A stretch of 64,000 nucleotides of DNA from Niabella insulamsoli (GCF_039652435.2 NZ_CP190246.1:868001-932000); one strand, 5' to 3'. Positions 35,634 through 44,234 are shown, numbered from the stretch's first letter. The notes: generated by a model from the letters alone, not told the origin. Numbers and translations are program-made.

Positions 35634-36524
35634 TTAGCTGACGCCGTCCACTTCTGTGGTTTTGTCAATTTTTTGTATCAATCCCTGAAGTACTTTGCCT
35701 GGCCCGGCCTCGGTAAATTTAGACGCGCCGTTTTCAATCATGGCCTGAACACTTTGGGTCCAGCGCACTGCGCCGGTAAGCTGGGCAATAAGATTTTCTT
35801 TGATCTCATCTTTATCGCGCACTGGTTTGGCTACTACGTTTTGATAGACGGGGCAAACCGGATTATGAAAGGTCGTTTTCTCAATGGCTTCCTGAAGCTC
35901 TTTGCGCGCCGGGTCCATCAATGGCGAGTGAAAGGCGCCGCCCACCGGCAATACAAGGGCTCTTTTAGCGCCGGCCGCTTTCATGCTTTCACAAGCAACT
36001 TCAATCCCTTTGAGGCTGCCGCTGATAACCAGTTGGCCGGGGGAATTATAATTCGCCGGTACCACAATTTCGCCTGTTTCTTCCTGAACCTGCTTGCAGA
36101 TATTTTCCACCTGCTCATCGGAAAGGTTGATGATCGCCGCCATAGTCGAAGGGTTGATTTCGCAGGCCTTTTGCATGGCGCTTGCGCGCAGCGCTACGAG
36201 TTGCAGCGCGTCTTCAAAACTCAGGGTTCCGTTGGCAACCAGTGAAGAAAATTCACCGAGCGAATGGCCGGCCACCATGTCTGGCTTCGCATCTTCTATC
36301 GTACGATACGCAACAATCGAATGCAGGAAAACCGCCGGTTGTGTTACATTGGTTTGTTTCAACTCGGCCTCTGTTCCGCTAAACATGATATCCGAAATGC
36401 GGAAACCCAATATTTCATTGGCCTGTTCAAATAATTTTTTAGCAAAAACGCTTTGGTCGTAGTGGCTTTTTCCCATTCCGGTAAACTGAGAGCCCTGGCC
36501 GGGAAAAACAAATGCATGCTTCAT
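35634..36524 (-). CDS. fabD: Malonyl-CoA:ACP transacylase
   Basis: The 296-residue enzyme loads malonyl groups onto acyl carrier protein for fatty acid synthesis. The N-terminal FVFPGQGSQFTGMGK is diagnostic. The nucleophile is S88 in VAGHSLGEFSSL, the partner His lies in GGAFHSPLM near 197, and the arginine segment is LVALRASAMQKACE. A Gln in PGQGSQ completes the oxyanion site. Length is normal. It is a housekeeping gene; the other fab genes are not nearby. Confidence 0.97.
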   Translation of the reverse strand: MKHAFVFPGQGSQFTGMGKSHYDQSVFAKKLFEQANEILGFRISDIMFSGTEAELKQTNVTQPAVFLHSIVAYRTIEDAKPDMVAGHSLGEFSSLVANGTLSFEDALQLVALRASAMQKACEINPSTMAAIINLSDEQVENICKQVQEETGEIVVPANYNSPGQLVISGSLKGIEVACESMKAAGAKRALVLPVGGAFHSPLMDPARKELQEAIEKTTFHNPVCPVYQNVVAKPVRDKDEIKENLIAQLTGAVRWTQSVQAMIENGASKFTEAGPGKVLQGLIQKIDKTTEVDGVS

Positions 36525-36586
36525 TTTATATGTATAATTTTCTTTTAGTTTTCGAGCGTTTCAACCCGCTTGTTCGATGCATTTTC

Positions 36587-37183
36587 TTAATGCAGGTCGG
36601 CGCTGATAAGCTTTAAAAATTCACTTCGCGTGGAATTTTTTTGAAACTCACCGTCAAAGGCCGAAGTGGTGGTGACAGAGTTTTGTTTTTGAACGCCGCG
36701 CATCATCATGCATAAATGTTTTGCTTCAATAACCACCGCCACTCCGATAGGGTTCAAAGTTTCTTTAATAGCGTTCATAATTTGCACAGTTAATCGCTCC
36801 TGCACCTGTAGGCGGCGGCTAAAAACATCGACCACCCGGGCAATTTTGCTCAACCCGGTAATCCACCCGTTTGGAATATAAGCTACATGCGCTTTGCCGA
36901 AAAAGGGCAGCACATGGTGTTCGCACATACTATAAAGTTCGATATCTTTTACAACGATCATTTCGCTGATATCTTCATGAAACTTCGCAGCATTAATAAT
37001 GCTGTGCGCATCGAGGCTGTAACCTTGTGTGAGGTACTGCATGGCCTTCGCCTGGCGTTCGGGCGTTTTAAGGAGGCCTTCGCGGGAAGGATCTTCGCCC
37101 AAAAGTGTCAGCGCTTCTTTATACTGATCAATAAGGCCGTTGGTTGTAGCCTCATCATACTGTTCAATTTTTGTGTAAGACAT
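36587..37183 (-). CDS. folE: GTP cyclohydrolase I
   Basis: The 198-residue zinc enzyme converts GTP to dihydroneopterin triphosphate, the entry to folate, queuosine and tetrahydrobiopterin pathways. Zinc-site and catalytic motifs are visible: SMCEHHVLPFFGKAHVAYIP (Cys and His ligands) and AKHLCMMMRGVQKQNS (second Cys). The substrate loop SKIARVVDVFSRRLQVQERL is intact. It is immediately downstream of two pyruvoyltetrahydropterin synthase-like genes on the same strand (30 bases), so the three form a pterin unit. Confidence 0.97.
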   Translation of the reverse strand: MSYTKIEQYDEATTNGLIDQYKEALTLLGEDPSREGLLKTPERQAKAMQYLTQGYSLDAHSIINAAKFHEDISEMIVVKDIELYSMCEHHVLPFFGKAHVAYIPNGWITGLSKIARVVDVFSRRLQVQERLTVQIMNAIKETLNPIGVAVVIEAKHLCMMMRGVQKQNSVTTTSAFDGEFQKNSTRSEFLKLISADLH

Positions 37184-37213
37184 GTTTGATTATTATTTTC
37201 AATATACATCAAA

Positions 37214-37627
37214 TTATCCATTCGCCGGATAATCCACAAAGTTCCTCGGCGTTTCATAAAGCCGCACCTGGACATCAAGGTCGTCGCTGATTTGGGGCCT
37301 CAATATATTATAAATAACGATGGCAATATTTTCGGCGGTTGGATTCAGGCTTTTAAATTCTTCCGTATCGAGGTTCAGGTTTTTATGATCAAATTTGGCG
37401 ATTACGCTTGTTTTAATCAGGTCGCTCAACACTTTCATGTCCATCACGAAGCCGGTTGTCTTATCGGGAATGCCCGTCACTTTTATCACCAGGTCATAAT
37501 TATGGCCGTGATAATTGGGATAGGAACATTTGCCAAAAACCTTTTCGTTGGTTGCCTCGTCCCACTCGGGGTTGAATAAGCGATGGGCTGCGTTAAAATG
37601 TTCCTGTCTGTAAACTGCTACTTTCAT
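37214..37627 (-). CDS. 6-pyruvoyltetrahydropterin synthase family, copy 1
   Basis: This 137-residue COG0720 protein has zinc ligands H15 (EHFNAAHRL), H40 and H42 (HGHNYDL) and the catalytic Cys C34 in FGKCSYPNYHGH. The C-x5-HGH spacing is that of eukaryotic PTPS, whereas E. coli QueD has C-x3-HGH. Further conserved parts are DMKVLSDL, FDHKNLNLD and the closing LYETPRNFVDY. It would act on the FolE product dihydroneopterin triphosphate. It could make 6-pyruvoyltetrahydropterin or 6-carboxytetrahydropterin. It is a tandem paralogue of the upstream gene. Confidence 0.9.
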   Translation of the reverse strand: MKVAVYRQEHFNAAHRLFNPEWDEATNEKVFGKCSYPNYHGHNYDLVIKVTGIPDKTTGFVMDMKVLSDLIKTSVIAKFDHKNLNLDTEEFKSLNPTAENIAIVIYNILRPQISDDLDVQVRLYETPRNFVDYPANG

Positions 37628-37664
37628 TTAAATGCTAAAAATTTTACGGAAAGTTGATGGAAGA

Positions 37665-38075
37665 TTATTCTCCAAAATACTCGACGTAAATGCGGGGCGT
37701 TTCGTATAATTTGATACAATGCAGATGGATATCGGCGGGCATATGAGGTTCCAGCTGTTTCCAGATTTCTATCGCCAAATTTTCCGTGCTGCACATTTTC
37801 CCCCGCATGAAATCCACATCCTCATTCAGATTCCGGTGATCCAGCTTTTCTGTGACGTACTCGCGAATAATGGTACTTAATTTTTTCACGTCGAAAACGA
37901 ACCCCGTTTCGGCGTTTGGCTTTGCTTTCACCGTTACCAGCAAGTCGTAATTATGACCATGCCAGTTGGGGTTCGCGCACTTTCCAAAAACGGCTTCATT
38001 TTTTGCGTCATCCCAGTCCGGATTATACAGCCGGTGCGCCGCATTAAAATGTTCCTGCCTTGTGAGATATACCAT
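37665..38075 (-). CDS. 6-pyruvoyltetrahydropterin synthase family, copy 2
   Basis: The start is placed at the ATG at 38075 (MVYLTRQEHFNAAHRLYNPD), because a perfect -7 box lies just upstream, inside the longer frame; this gives 136 residues. Zinc ligands are H14, H39 and H41, and the catalytic Cys is C33 in FGKCANPNWHGHNYD (C-x5-HGH, eukaryotic type). The LDHRNLNEDVDF and CSTENLAIEIWKQL segments closely resemble animal PTPS. It shares about half its residues with copy 1 and lies 37 bases upstream of it on the same strand. The two may have different substrates or products. Confidence 0.9.
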   Translation of the reverse strand: MVYLTRQEHFNAAHRLYNPDWDDAKNEAVFGKCANPNWHGHNYDLLVTVKAKPNAETGFVFDVKKLSTIIREYVTEKLDHRNLNEDVDFMRGKMCSTENLAIEIWKQLEPHMPADIHLHCIKLYETPRIYVEYFGE

Positions 38076-38079
38076 CGCG

Positions 38080-38087
38080 CAAAGGTA
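38080..38087 (-). promoter_or_regulatory. -7 box four bases before PTPS copy 2 ATG
   Basis: The minus strand reads TACCTTTG, a full TAnnTTTG match, separated from the ATG at 38075 by only CGCG. Transcription would start at or next to the A of ATG, giving a leaderless mRNA. Confidence 0.6.
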
Positions 38088-38199
38088 ATACATCCAACGT
38101 TTATATAATGCCATTATCTTATCAAACTAACGCCGCGCAAAGGTTGCAAGGCGCTGATATATTTAAAATTATTGCGACATTTGTTGGCAATATTTGATT

Positions 38200-38838
38200 A
38201 TGCGAATTTTAGTAGCTGCGGCTTCGGAAATGGAAATTGCTCCTTCGATTAAGACTTTAAACAACCTGGGTGTGAATGTAGCGATTACGGGCATTGGCCT
38301 CGCCTCGTCCGTTTATGCGTTGACTAAAGCGGTGCAAAAGGAGCAGCCAGATGTAATCATTCAGGCGGGCATTGCTGGGGCAATCGACCGGGAGACGCGT
38401 CTTGGCGGAGTGCTGGCAGTTTCGAAAGATTGTTTTGGCGATGTTGGCGTTGTAGAAGGTGAGGCGTGGAAATCCTTGTTTGACCTCGGGCTTGCATCAC
38501 CTAATCAAAAGCCTTTCGAGGAAGGTTGGCTGATCAATCCACACAAAGATCTGATTTTGAAAAGCGGATTGAGCGCGGTGGCTGCGACAACTGTCAATGA
38601 AATTACCACGATGAGCCGACGTGTGAACAGGCTAAAAAGCCTGGGTATAAAGCTGGAGTCGATGGAAGGTGCGGCGCTGCACTATGTTGCATTAATGGAA
38701 GAAAAACCTTTCTTGCAGGTTAGAGCTATTTCCAACTATATCGGCGAGCGCGATAAAAATAATTGGCAAATGAAAGAATCTATCCACCTGCTCAACCAAA
38801 GCCTATTAAGTATTGTTGACATATTTTTAAAGATGTAA
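38200..38838 (+). CDS. mqnB: Futalosine hydrolase
   Basis: The 212-residue protein belongs to the nucleoside phosphorylase/MTAN fold (ILVAAASEMEIAPSIKTL; IQAGIAGAIDRETRLGGVLA; the catalytic-site ESMEGAALHYVALME and VRAISNYIGERDKNNW). The signature is that of futalosine hydrolase, which removes hypoxanthine in the futalosine route to menaquinone. The ATG at 38200 is preferred over a TTG two codons upstream. mqnD follows 54 bases downstream, confirming the pathway assignment. Confidence 0.93.
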   Translation: MRILVAAASEMEIAPSIKTLNNLGVNVAITGIGLASSVYALTKAVQKEQPDVIIQAGIAGAIDRETRLGGVLAVSKDCFGDVGVVEGEAWKSLFDLGLASPNQKPFEEGWLINPHKDLILKSGLSAVAATTVNEITTMSRRVNRLKSLGIKLESMEGAALHYVALMEEKPFLQVRAISNYIGERDKNNWQMKESIHLLNQSLLSIVDIFLKM

Positions 38839-38873
38839 CGAAGGGTGGCTGCTTCGCTGTGTTGCCTTCGTTA
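38836..38873 (+). other. Hairpin between mqnB and mqnD
   Basis: A perfect 9-bp stem TAACGAAGG / CCTTCGTTA starts at the mqnB stop codon and has a 20-base loop. No T-run follows. It probably acts on mRNA stability or on the relative expression of the two genes. Confidence 0.5.
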
Positions 38874-38892
38874 AACGTAATATTTTATTTTC

Positions 38893-39699
38893 ATGCATTT
38901 ATCTATAGGATTTTCTCCCTGCCCCAACGACACGTTTATCTTTGATGCCCTTGTGAATGGTAAGATCGATACCGGCGGCATTCAGTTGACTCCTGTTTTG
39001 GAAGATGTTGAAACATTGAATCGCTGGGCATTGGAAGGCCGGTTGGATATCACTAAACTGAGTTTCCCGGCTTATTTTGAAACAGCTGGTACTTATGAAT
39101 TGCTTAATGCCGGAAGTGCGTTAGGAAAAGGTGTTGGGCCATTGCTGGTGTCGAACCGGGATCAGCCCTTTGCTACACCGGAAGTGGAAAATGTTTCGGT
39201 TGCGTTACCCGGTATCCATACCACAGCTCATTTGCTGTTTAGCTTTGCATTTCCCCGGGCCGGCAAAAAGCAATTTAAAGTTTTTCATGAGATAGAAGAT
39301 ACGGTTGTGAAGGGCGATACCGATCTTGGTGTCATCATTCATGAAAACCGTTTTACTTACCGGGAAAAAGGGCTGCACAAAGTGATGGACCTGGGCCAGT
39401 ATTGGGAGGAAAAGATGCAGGTGCCGATTCCATTGGGAGGTATTGCTATTAAAAAATCTTTAGGCGGCAATGTATCAAAAAAAGTCAACGGACTAATCCA
39501 TGCAAGCCTGGAGTTCGCATTTAACCATTATCCTGCGGTTGCTGATTATGTAAAAGAAAACGCGCAGGCTATGAGCGAGGAAGTAATGCGCCAGCACATT
39601 GAATTATATGTGAATAATTATAGCCTTGACTTGGGCGAAGATGGCAGAAAGGCAATCGCCGTACTGAAACAAGTTTTTGATGCTACGGTAAAGCACTAA
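38893..39699 (+). CDS. mqnD: 1,4-dihydroxy-6-naphthoate synthase
   Basis: The 268-residue protein resembles periplasmic-binding-protein-fold enzymes but lacks a signal peptide. The start LSIGFSPCPNDTFIFDALV and the segments EDVETLNRWALEGRLDITKL, GPLLVSN, ALPGIHTTAHLLFSF and LGVIIHENRFTY are typical of MqnD. It converts cyclic dehypoxanthine futalosine to 1,4-dihydroxy-6-naphthoate in menaquinone synthesis. With mqnB immediately upstream, this marks a futalosine-pathway organism. Confidence 0.95.
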   Translation: MHLSIGFSPCPNDTFIFDALVNGKIDTGGIQLTPVLEDVETLNRWALEGRLDITKLSFPAYFETAGTYELLNAGSALGKGVGPLLVSNRDQPFATPEVENVSVALPGIHTTAHLLFSFAFPRAGKKQFKVFHEIEDTVVKGDTDLGVIIHENRFTYREKGLHKVMDLGQYWEEKMQVPIPLGGIAIKKSLGGNVSKKVNGLIHASLEFAFNHYPAVADYVKENAQAMSEEVMRQHIELYVNNYSLDLGEDGRKAIAVLKQVFDATVKH

Positions 39700-39714
39700 A
39701 GCCGGGTGTTGCGA

Positions 39715-41025
39715 TTATTTGTTTTTTAGCGCTTTTTTGAATGTAGCCAGGCAGCGTTCCCTTGCCAATTCATGCGCCACGATGGGCGCTCTATAATTAT
39801 TGCTTTCAACTTCAGGAACCCATTTTTTGATATACTTCAACTCAGGGTCAAATTTTTTTGTTTGAAGATATGGATTAAAGATGCGGAAATAGGGCGCTGC
39901 ATCGCATCCGCTGCCGGCGGCCCATTGCCAGCCGCCGTTGTTAGACGCCAGATCATAGTCAAGTAATTTTTTAGCAAAATAAGCCTCGCCCCAACGCCAG
40001 TCTATGAGCAGGTGCTTGGTAAGAAATGAAGCCGTGATCATTCTCACCCGGTTGTGCATAAAGCCGGTTTCATTTAGTTCGCGCATGCCCGCATCTACAA
40101 TGGGGTAGCCCGTTTCGCCCTTACACCAGGCGTCAAAGTCTTTTTCGTTGTTTCGCCATTGAATTGCATCATACTCTTTTTTGAAAGACTGCGTTACAAT
40201 GTGAGGATGATGAAAAAGAATCATTTGATAGAATTCGCGCCACACAAGCTCTTTAAGGTACACAGCGTTGAGCTCTTTGGCCTGCGTTGCCAATTTTCGC
40301 ACACTGATGGTTCCAAACCTTAAATGAACACCCAGTCGCGTGGTGCCCCGAACTGCCGGAAGATCCCGTGTTTTATCATAATTTTTAATGAGGTCGGCGC
40401 TGGCCGATTTTGAAGGGAAGCCGGCATTCGCCGCTTGAAACCCCATTTTCTTTAGCGTCGGTATGGGCAAGGGCTGCTGCTTGTGAAAATATTTAAAATA
40501 GGTTTTACAGGGATAGGATTTAAGATAGAAATCGCTGAGGCAGGACATCCATTTTCGATAGTAAGGCGTAAATACATGATAGGGCTGTCCATCGTCTTTA
40601 ACAATTTCCTTTTTTTCAAAAATAACCTGGTCTTTAAAGCCCGTTACCTCAATATTTTCTTTTTTGAAAAGGAGATAAATAGCATTATCGCGCTGCCTTG
40701 CGTAAGGTTCATAATCATGATTTAAAAAAACGGCAGCAATATTATAGTCCTTTTTCAATTCTTCAAAAACCTTTTCCGGTTTTCCAAAACGCACATCCAG
40801 CGTGGCCCCCAGCGCAGTTAGCCGTTCCTGCATCACTTCTAAGCTGCGATGGATAAACACGACGCGTTGGTCGCATGGATCTTCCAGTTCGTCAAGAATA
40901 TTGGTATCAAAAATAAATACGAGCTGCAGGGGATGGCCGCTTTTTAATGCATGGTAAAGCCCGGCATTATCATCGAGCCTGAGATCGCGGCGGAACCAAA
41001 ATATGCTTACCTGCTGTTTGTCCAA
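39715..41025 (-). CDS. phrB: Deoxyribodipyrimidine photolyase
   Basis: The enzyme repairs pyrimidine dimers using light, FAD and an antenna chromophore. The N-terminal alpha/beta antenna domain starts at VSIFWFRRDLRLDDN. The FAD domain has TRLGVHLRFGTISVR, WREFYQMI, YPIVDAGMRELNETGFMHNR and the closing LLDYDLASNNGGWQWAAGSG. No ATG precedes the conserved start, so TTG at 41025 (reading M-DKQQVSIFW) is chosen; a TTG at 41064, one base after the upstream stop codon, would add 13 non-conserved residues. That upstream neighbour is a class IV aminotransferase, so co-transcription is likely. Confidence 0.94.
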   Translation of the reverse strand: MDKQQVSIFWFRRDLRLDDNAGLYHALKSGHPLQLVFIFDTNILDELEDPCDQRVVFIHRSLEVMQERLTALGATLDVRFGKPEKVFEELKKDYNIAAVFLNHDYEPYARQRDNAIYLLFKKENIEVTGFKDQVIFEKKEIVKDDGQPYHVFTPYYRKWMSCLSDFYLKSYPCKTYFKYFHKQQPLPIPTLKKMGFQAANAGFPSKSASADLIKNYDKTRDLPAVRGTTRLGVHLRFGTISVRKLATQAKELNAVYLKELVWREFYQMILFHHPHIVTQSFKKEYDAIQWRNNEKDFDAWCKGETGYPIVDAGMRELNETGFMHNRVRMITASFLTKHLLIDWRWGEAYFAKKLLDYDLASNNGGWQWAAGSGCDAAPYFRIFNPYLQTKKFDPELKYIKKWVPEVESNNYRAPIVAHELARERCLATFKKALKNK

Positions 41026-41065
41026 AGTACTGTTTGGGCAAGATAAAGCAAAAAGCGATCCCAAT

Positions 41066-41890
41066 TTAATGCAGCGGTAAAATGTATTGTTGAACCAGTT
41101 GGGCCGCTGACTTATTTTGGTAGGTTGCGGCCTCCATACTCTTCACCCATTTTATACCACGGATGGCATTTGTTAAAAAAACTTCATCTGCTTCAATCAA
41201 ATCGCTGGCCTGGCACGGCTTTTCGGAAACGGTTTTAATCGAATCTATAAGGTAAGCGCGCATAACGCCACTGACACAACCTTCTGTTAATGGAGGCGTG
41301 AAAATAGTATGGTTTTTAATCCAGAACAGATTGGCAATGGTAGTTTCACAAATACGGCCGTATTGATTTGTAATAAAGCTGTCGTTCCATTGATGCTGTT
41401 TCGCATAGGTTGCGGCGGCGCTATACATCAATGCAGAGGCCGATTTGAGGTTGGCCCAACGGTCGCAGCTTTTTCTGGCCCAGGGAAAAATGCCGGTCAC
41501 CAATCCGTTCTCGTTCAGCTCGTGAATAGCTGCCGGCAGCGGCCAACTTTCGATAATATATTGTAGCTCTCTGTTTTCGTCGAAAAGTCCGCCATCGCCG
41601 TTTGAAAACGATAACCTGACTCTCGCTGCGTCCAGGCATTTGTTCTTTTTGCAAAGTTCGATTAGCTGGGAAAAAATTTTTTCGACGGTTGCGAGTGGTG
41701 GTAATTTGTATTGCAAAACTTCCAGGCTGTTAAGTATTCTTTTTTCGTGATAAGCAGCCAGTACGATCCGGCCTTTCCAGACCTTAATCGTTTCAAAAAA
41801 ACCATCCCCGTATCGATAAGATTTATTGGCAGCCTTTAAAATGGGCTGCTGCTCGTCGTGATATTGGCCGTTAAAGCAAATGAACGCCAT
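41066..41890 (-). CDS. Class IV PLP aminotransferase (PabC-like)
   Basis: The 274-residue protein is a fold-type IV PLP enzyme, the group of branched-chain aminotransferases, D-amino acid transaminases and 4-amino-4-deoxychorismate lyase. Visible motifs: SYRYGDGFFETIKVWKG near 24-40, the PLP lysine in NLKSASALMYSAAATYAK near 147-150, ETTIANLFWI and GCVSGVMRAYLID, and the closing EVFLTNAIRGIKWV. The FFETIKV segment favours aminodeoxychorismate lyase (folate pathway), but family members are hard to separate by eye. It sits in an operon with a DUF4296 lipoprotein (26 bases upstream) and a photolyase downstream. Confidence 0.85.
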   Translation of the reverse strand: MAFICFNGQYHDEQQPILKAANKSYRYGDGFFETIKVWKGRIVLAAYHEKRILNSLEVLQYKLPPLATVEKIFSQLIELCKKNKCLDAARVRLSFSNGDGGLFDENRELQYIIESWPLPAAIHELNENGLVTGIFPWARKSCDRWANLKSASALMYSAAATYAKQHQWNDSFITNQYGRICETTIANLFWIKNHTIFTPPLTEGCVSGVMRAYLIDSIKTVSEKPCQASDLIEADEVFLTNAIRGIKWVKSMEAATYQNKSAAQLVQQYILPLH

Positions 41891-41916
41891 GAAATGATGA
41901 TAAAATTTGAAATTGG

Positions 41917-42300
41917 CTATTTGGGGTCGGGCGCTTCGCCAGGCACAAAACCCTTTTGCGCAGATGTATCCGTGCCATTAGGCCGCTTTTGGCGCGAAGT
42001 AATGGAATCTATTACAACCATGAGTTTTTTGGGATGTTGCTGGTACCATTCCATCGATTGGTCAAATTGTTTGCGCGATACTTTGTGCACTTTCAACACC
42101 CGGTCTAGCATCGCGTCGTTTAGCGCAGCTCGGTTTAGCGTCGGGTATTTGTAATATACGAACCCATTCAAAAATTCGCTGCTTTGAGCCACATCCCATA
42201 ACACTTTTTCCATTTTGGAAGCGGGCAGCACGTCGCTGTTTTCCTGTCCGCAGGAAATAAAAAGGCAACAAATGATGAAGACGCCAAATCTGCTAATCAT
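41917..42300 (-). CDS. DUF4296 lipoprotein
   Basis: The 127-residue protein begins with a lipoprotein signal peptide ending in a lipobox Cys (MISRFGVFIICCLFISCGQE). The core (MEKVLWDVAQSSEFLNGFVY through RKQFDQSMEWYQQHPKKL) matches the small helical DUF4296 family found widely in Bacteroidota; its function is unknown. A Shine-Dalgarno-like AAGGAG lies 5 bases before the ATG, which is uncommon in this phylum, and a perfect -7 box lies 28 bases upstream of the start codon. It heads the operon with the class IV aminotransferase. Confidence 0.88.
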   Translation of the reverse strand: MISRFGVFIICCLFISCGQENSDVLPASKMEKVLWDVAQSSEFLNGFVYYKYPTLNRAALNDAMLDRVLKVHKVSRKQFDQSMEWYQQHPKKLMVVIDSITSRQKRPNGTDTSAQKGFVPGEAPDPK

Positions 42301-42305
42301 GCTAA

Positions 42306-42311
42306 CTCCTT
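42306..42311 (-). promoter_or_regulatory. Shine-Dalgarno-like site of DUF4296 gene
   Basis: AAGGAG with a 5-base spacer to the ATG at 42300. Most starts in this window lack such a site, so it is notable and confirms the start. Confidence 0.55.
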
Positions 42312-42328
42312 AAATTAAAGTTGTTTTG

Positions 42329-42336
42329 CAAATATA
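42329..42336 (-). promoter_or_regulatory. -7 promoter box of DUF4296 operon
   Basis: The minus strand reads TATATTTG, a full TAnnTTTG match 28 bases upstream of the ATG at 42300. Confidence 0.55.
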
Positions 42337-42419
42337 TTGGTTTCGATTACCTTTATTAGTAACCATTAGAAAAATATACCAAGTCTTAACCTGATTTAAA
42401 CACTTTAAAAACTAACATT

Positions 42420-42946
42420 ATGAAACCAGTAAAAAGGGCGGCCTGGTTCGCGAGTGCTGCAATCACGATGTTTTTTGGATGTAATAGAGATCCTTATATT
42501 GATAGCGTTTCTTATCAGGTTTCGGTAAACATCGTCATCGAAAATAAAAAAGGGCAAAGTTTGCTCTCAACTGCTACACCGGGATATTTCAAAGATGGGC
42601 GATTAAAAGATATGATTTGATTGATGGAAAAGCGGTGTTGTATGATGGATTTTGGGACGCACAGCGGAACGGCGATTTTACGCTCGCAAATGGCTACCGC
42701 ATTAGAAATGAAGTTCAGGCCAATACTAGTGCTATCGAAGTAATTCCTAATATCAGGAGTTCAGACAATCCTACAACCGCCTACATTGACTGGGGTAATG
42801 GCGACAGAGATACATTAGTATGCAAAATGGAGAAGATCAGGTCTGACCAATATAATCTTACAAAAGAAGTGTGGTTTAACGGCGAAAAAGTATATCCCGA
42901 TCGTGCCATAGAAGAAAGGGCTTTTAAAATAGTAAAAGATTATTAA
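42420..42946 (+). pseudogene. Frameshifted lipoprotein of unknown family
   Basis: The first frame (42420-42620) encodes a lipoprotein signal peptide (MKPVKRAAWFASAAITMFFG, Cys next) and continues to GYFKDGRLKDMI then stop. The -1 frame continues the protein without a gap: ...RLKRYDLIDGKAVLYDGF through to IVKDY at 42946. The change maps to the run of four A at about 42605-42608; one more A would restore a single frame of about 175 residues. No slippery heptamer of the X-XXY-YYZ type is present, so programmed frameshifting is unlikely. Either the gene is broken or one base is missing from the assembly. The mature part looks like a small beta-rich surface protein; no family is recognised. Confidence 0.7.
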
Positions 42947-42964
42947 CCGGCGGTAGCACCCTTA

Positions 42965-44173
42965 CTATACTGTGATCGTGCTTTCCCCGGCGGTGACCGT
43001 GTCAATAATATCGGCTGCTACTGCGGCTTTGCTTTTTTGATCAAACGCTACTTCGGCTCCTGCTTTCGAAAAGATGGTGATCTTGTTGTGGTCGCTTCCA
43101 AAAGCGGCGCCGTCTTTCAGGGAATTTAAGACAATAAAATCTGCGTTTTTTGATTTCAGCTTTTCAAGCGCATTGGCTTTTTCATTTTGTGTTTCCAAAG
43201 CAAAACCAATAAGCAGCTGGCGTTCATCTTTGATGGCGCCCAGGCTTTTCAATATGTCTTTGGTTTTGACAAGTTTGAGTTCAGGCGTGGCAGCAGCTTC
43301 TTTCTTAATCTTTTCTTCGCTTATTTTTTCGGGCTTATAATCGGCAACAGCGGCCGCCAGGATAGCGATGTCGGCATTTTGGAAATGGTCGTGGCAGGCG
43401 TTGTACATTTCATCAGCCGAAGTTACCTGGATGATGGTCATTCCTTCATATCTCGCGGGCAAATCCACGGGGCCTAAAACAAGCGTTACCTCAGCGCCGC
43501 GGGCCTGGCATTCCTGGGCCAGCGCGATGCCCATTTTCCCGGAAGAATGATTACCGATAAAGCGAACGGGGTCGATGGCTTCGCGGGTGGGGCCGGCGGT
43601 GATTAAAACTTTTTTACCCGTCAGGGTGGCTTTTCCTTTTCTGAAAAAGTCATCGATGGCGGTTAGCAGGTTTTCAGGCTCTTCCATGCGGCCATCGCCG
43701 AAAAGTCCACTGGCCAATTCGCCATGGCCGGGCTGCACAACGGTAATACCATCCTGCTGCAGCGTTTTAATATTACGGATGGTGGCCGCGTGGTGCCACA
43801 TATCTTCGTCCATCGCCGGCGCCACCATTACCGGGCAGGTGGCGGAAAGATAAACGGAAAGCAAAAGATTGTCGCAATGGCCGTTGGCCATTTTCGCCAG
43901 CGTATTGCAACTCAGCGGCGCTATCAGCATCAGGTCAGCCCAGCGTCCGAGGGCGACATGGTTCGACCAGGTGTTTTCCTGGAACATATCGGTCAGCACT
44001 TCGTTTTTTGAAAGTGTGGCTAATACAAGCGGCGACACAAAATCTTTAGCAGCTTCTGTCATCACCACTTTCACTTCAGCCCCTTGTTTGATCAGCAGGC
44101 GAACCAGTTGAATGGTTTTGTAAGCGGCAATACTGCCCGACACGCCGATTAATATCTTTCTGTTTGCTAACAT
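42965..44173 (-). CDS. coaBC: Bifunctional phosphopantothenoylcysteine decarboxylase/synthetase
   Basis: The 402-residue fusion makes 4'-phosphopantetheine for coenzyme A. The N-terminal CoaC flavoprotein part (ILIGVSGSIAAYKTIQLVRL; LIAPLSCNTLAKMANGHCDN; VAPAMDEDMWHH) is followed from about residue 185 by the CoaB synthetase part (VLITAGPTREAIDPVRFIGN, then HSSGKMG; AAVADYKPEKISEEKIKKE; LIGFALETQNE). Length is standard. A -7 box (TATTTTTG, 44235-44242) lies upstream, after the rpoZ terminator, so the gene has its own promoter. Confidence 0.97.
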   Translation of the reverse strand: MLANRKILIGVSGSIAAYKTIQLVRLLIKQGAEVKVVMTEAAKDFVSPLVLATLSKNEVLTDMFQENTWSNHVALGRWADLMLIAPLSCNTLAKMANGHCDNLLLSVYLSATCPVMVAPAMDEDMWHHAATIRNIKTLQQDGITVVQPGHGELASGLFGDGRMEEPENLLTAIDDFFRKGKATLTGKKVLITAGPTREAIDPVRFIGNHSSGKMGIALAQECQARGAEVTLVLGPVDLPARYEGMTIIQVTSADEMYNACHDHFQNADIAILAAAVADYKPEKISEEKIKKEAAATPELKLVKTKDILKSLGAIKDERQLLIGFALETQNEKANALEKLKSKNADFIVLNSLKDGAAFGSDHNKITIFSKAGAEVAFDQKSKAAVAADIIDTVTAGESTITV

Positions 44174-44234
44174 TTTTTATGGGTTATAATGACCGGTTGA
44201 TGGCGCCTTGCCGGCGCCACAAATTGTGCTGATG

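Noticed and set aside
42600..42620. Programmed -1 frameshift in the lipoprotein gene
   Set aside because: The site TTA-AAA-G lacks the X-XXY-YYZ heptamer and no downstream structure is evident; a simple one-base indel is more likely.
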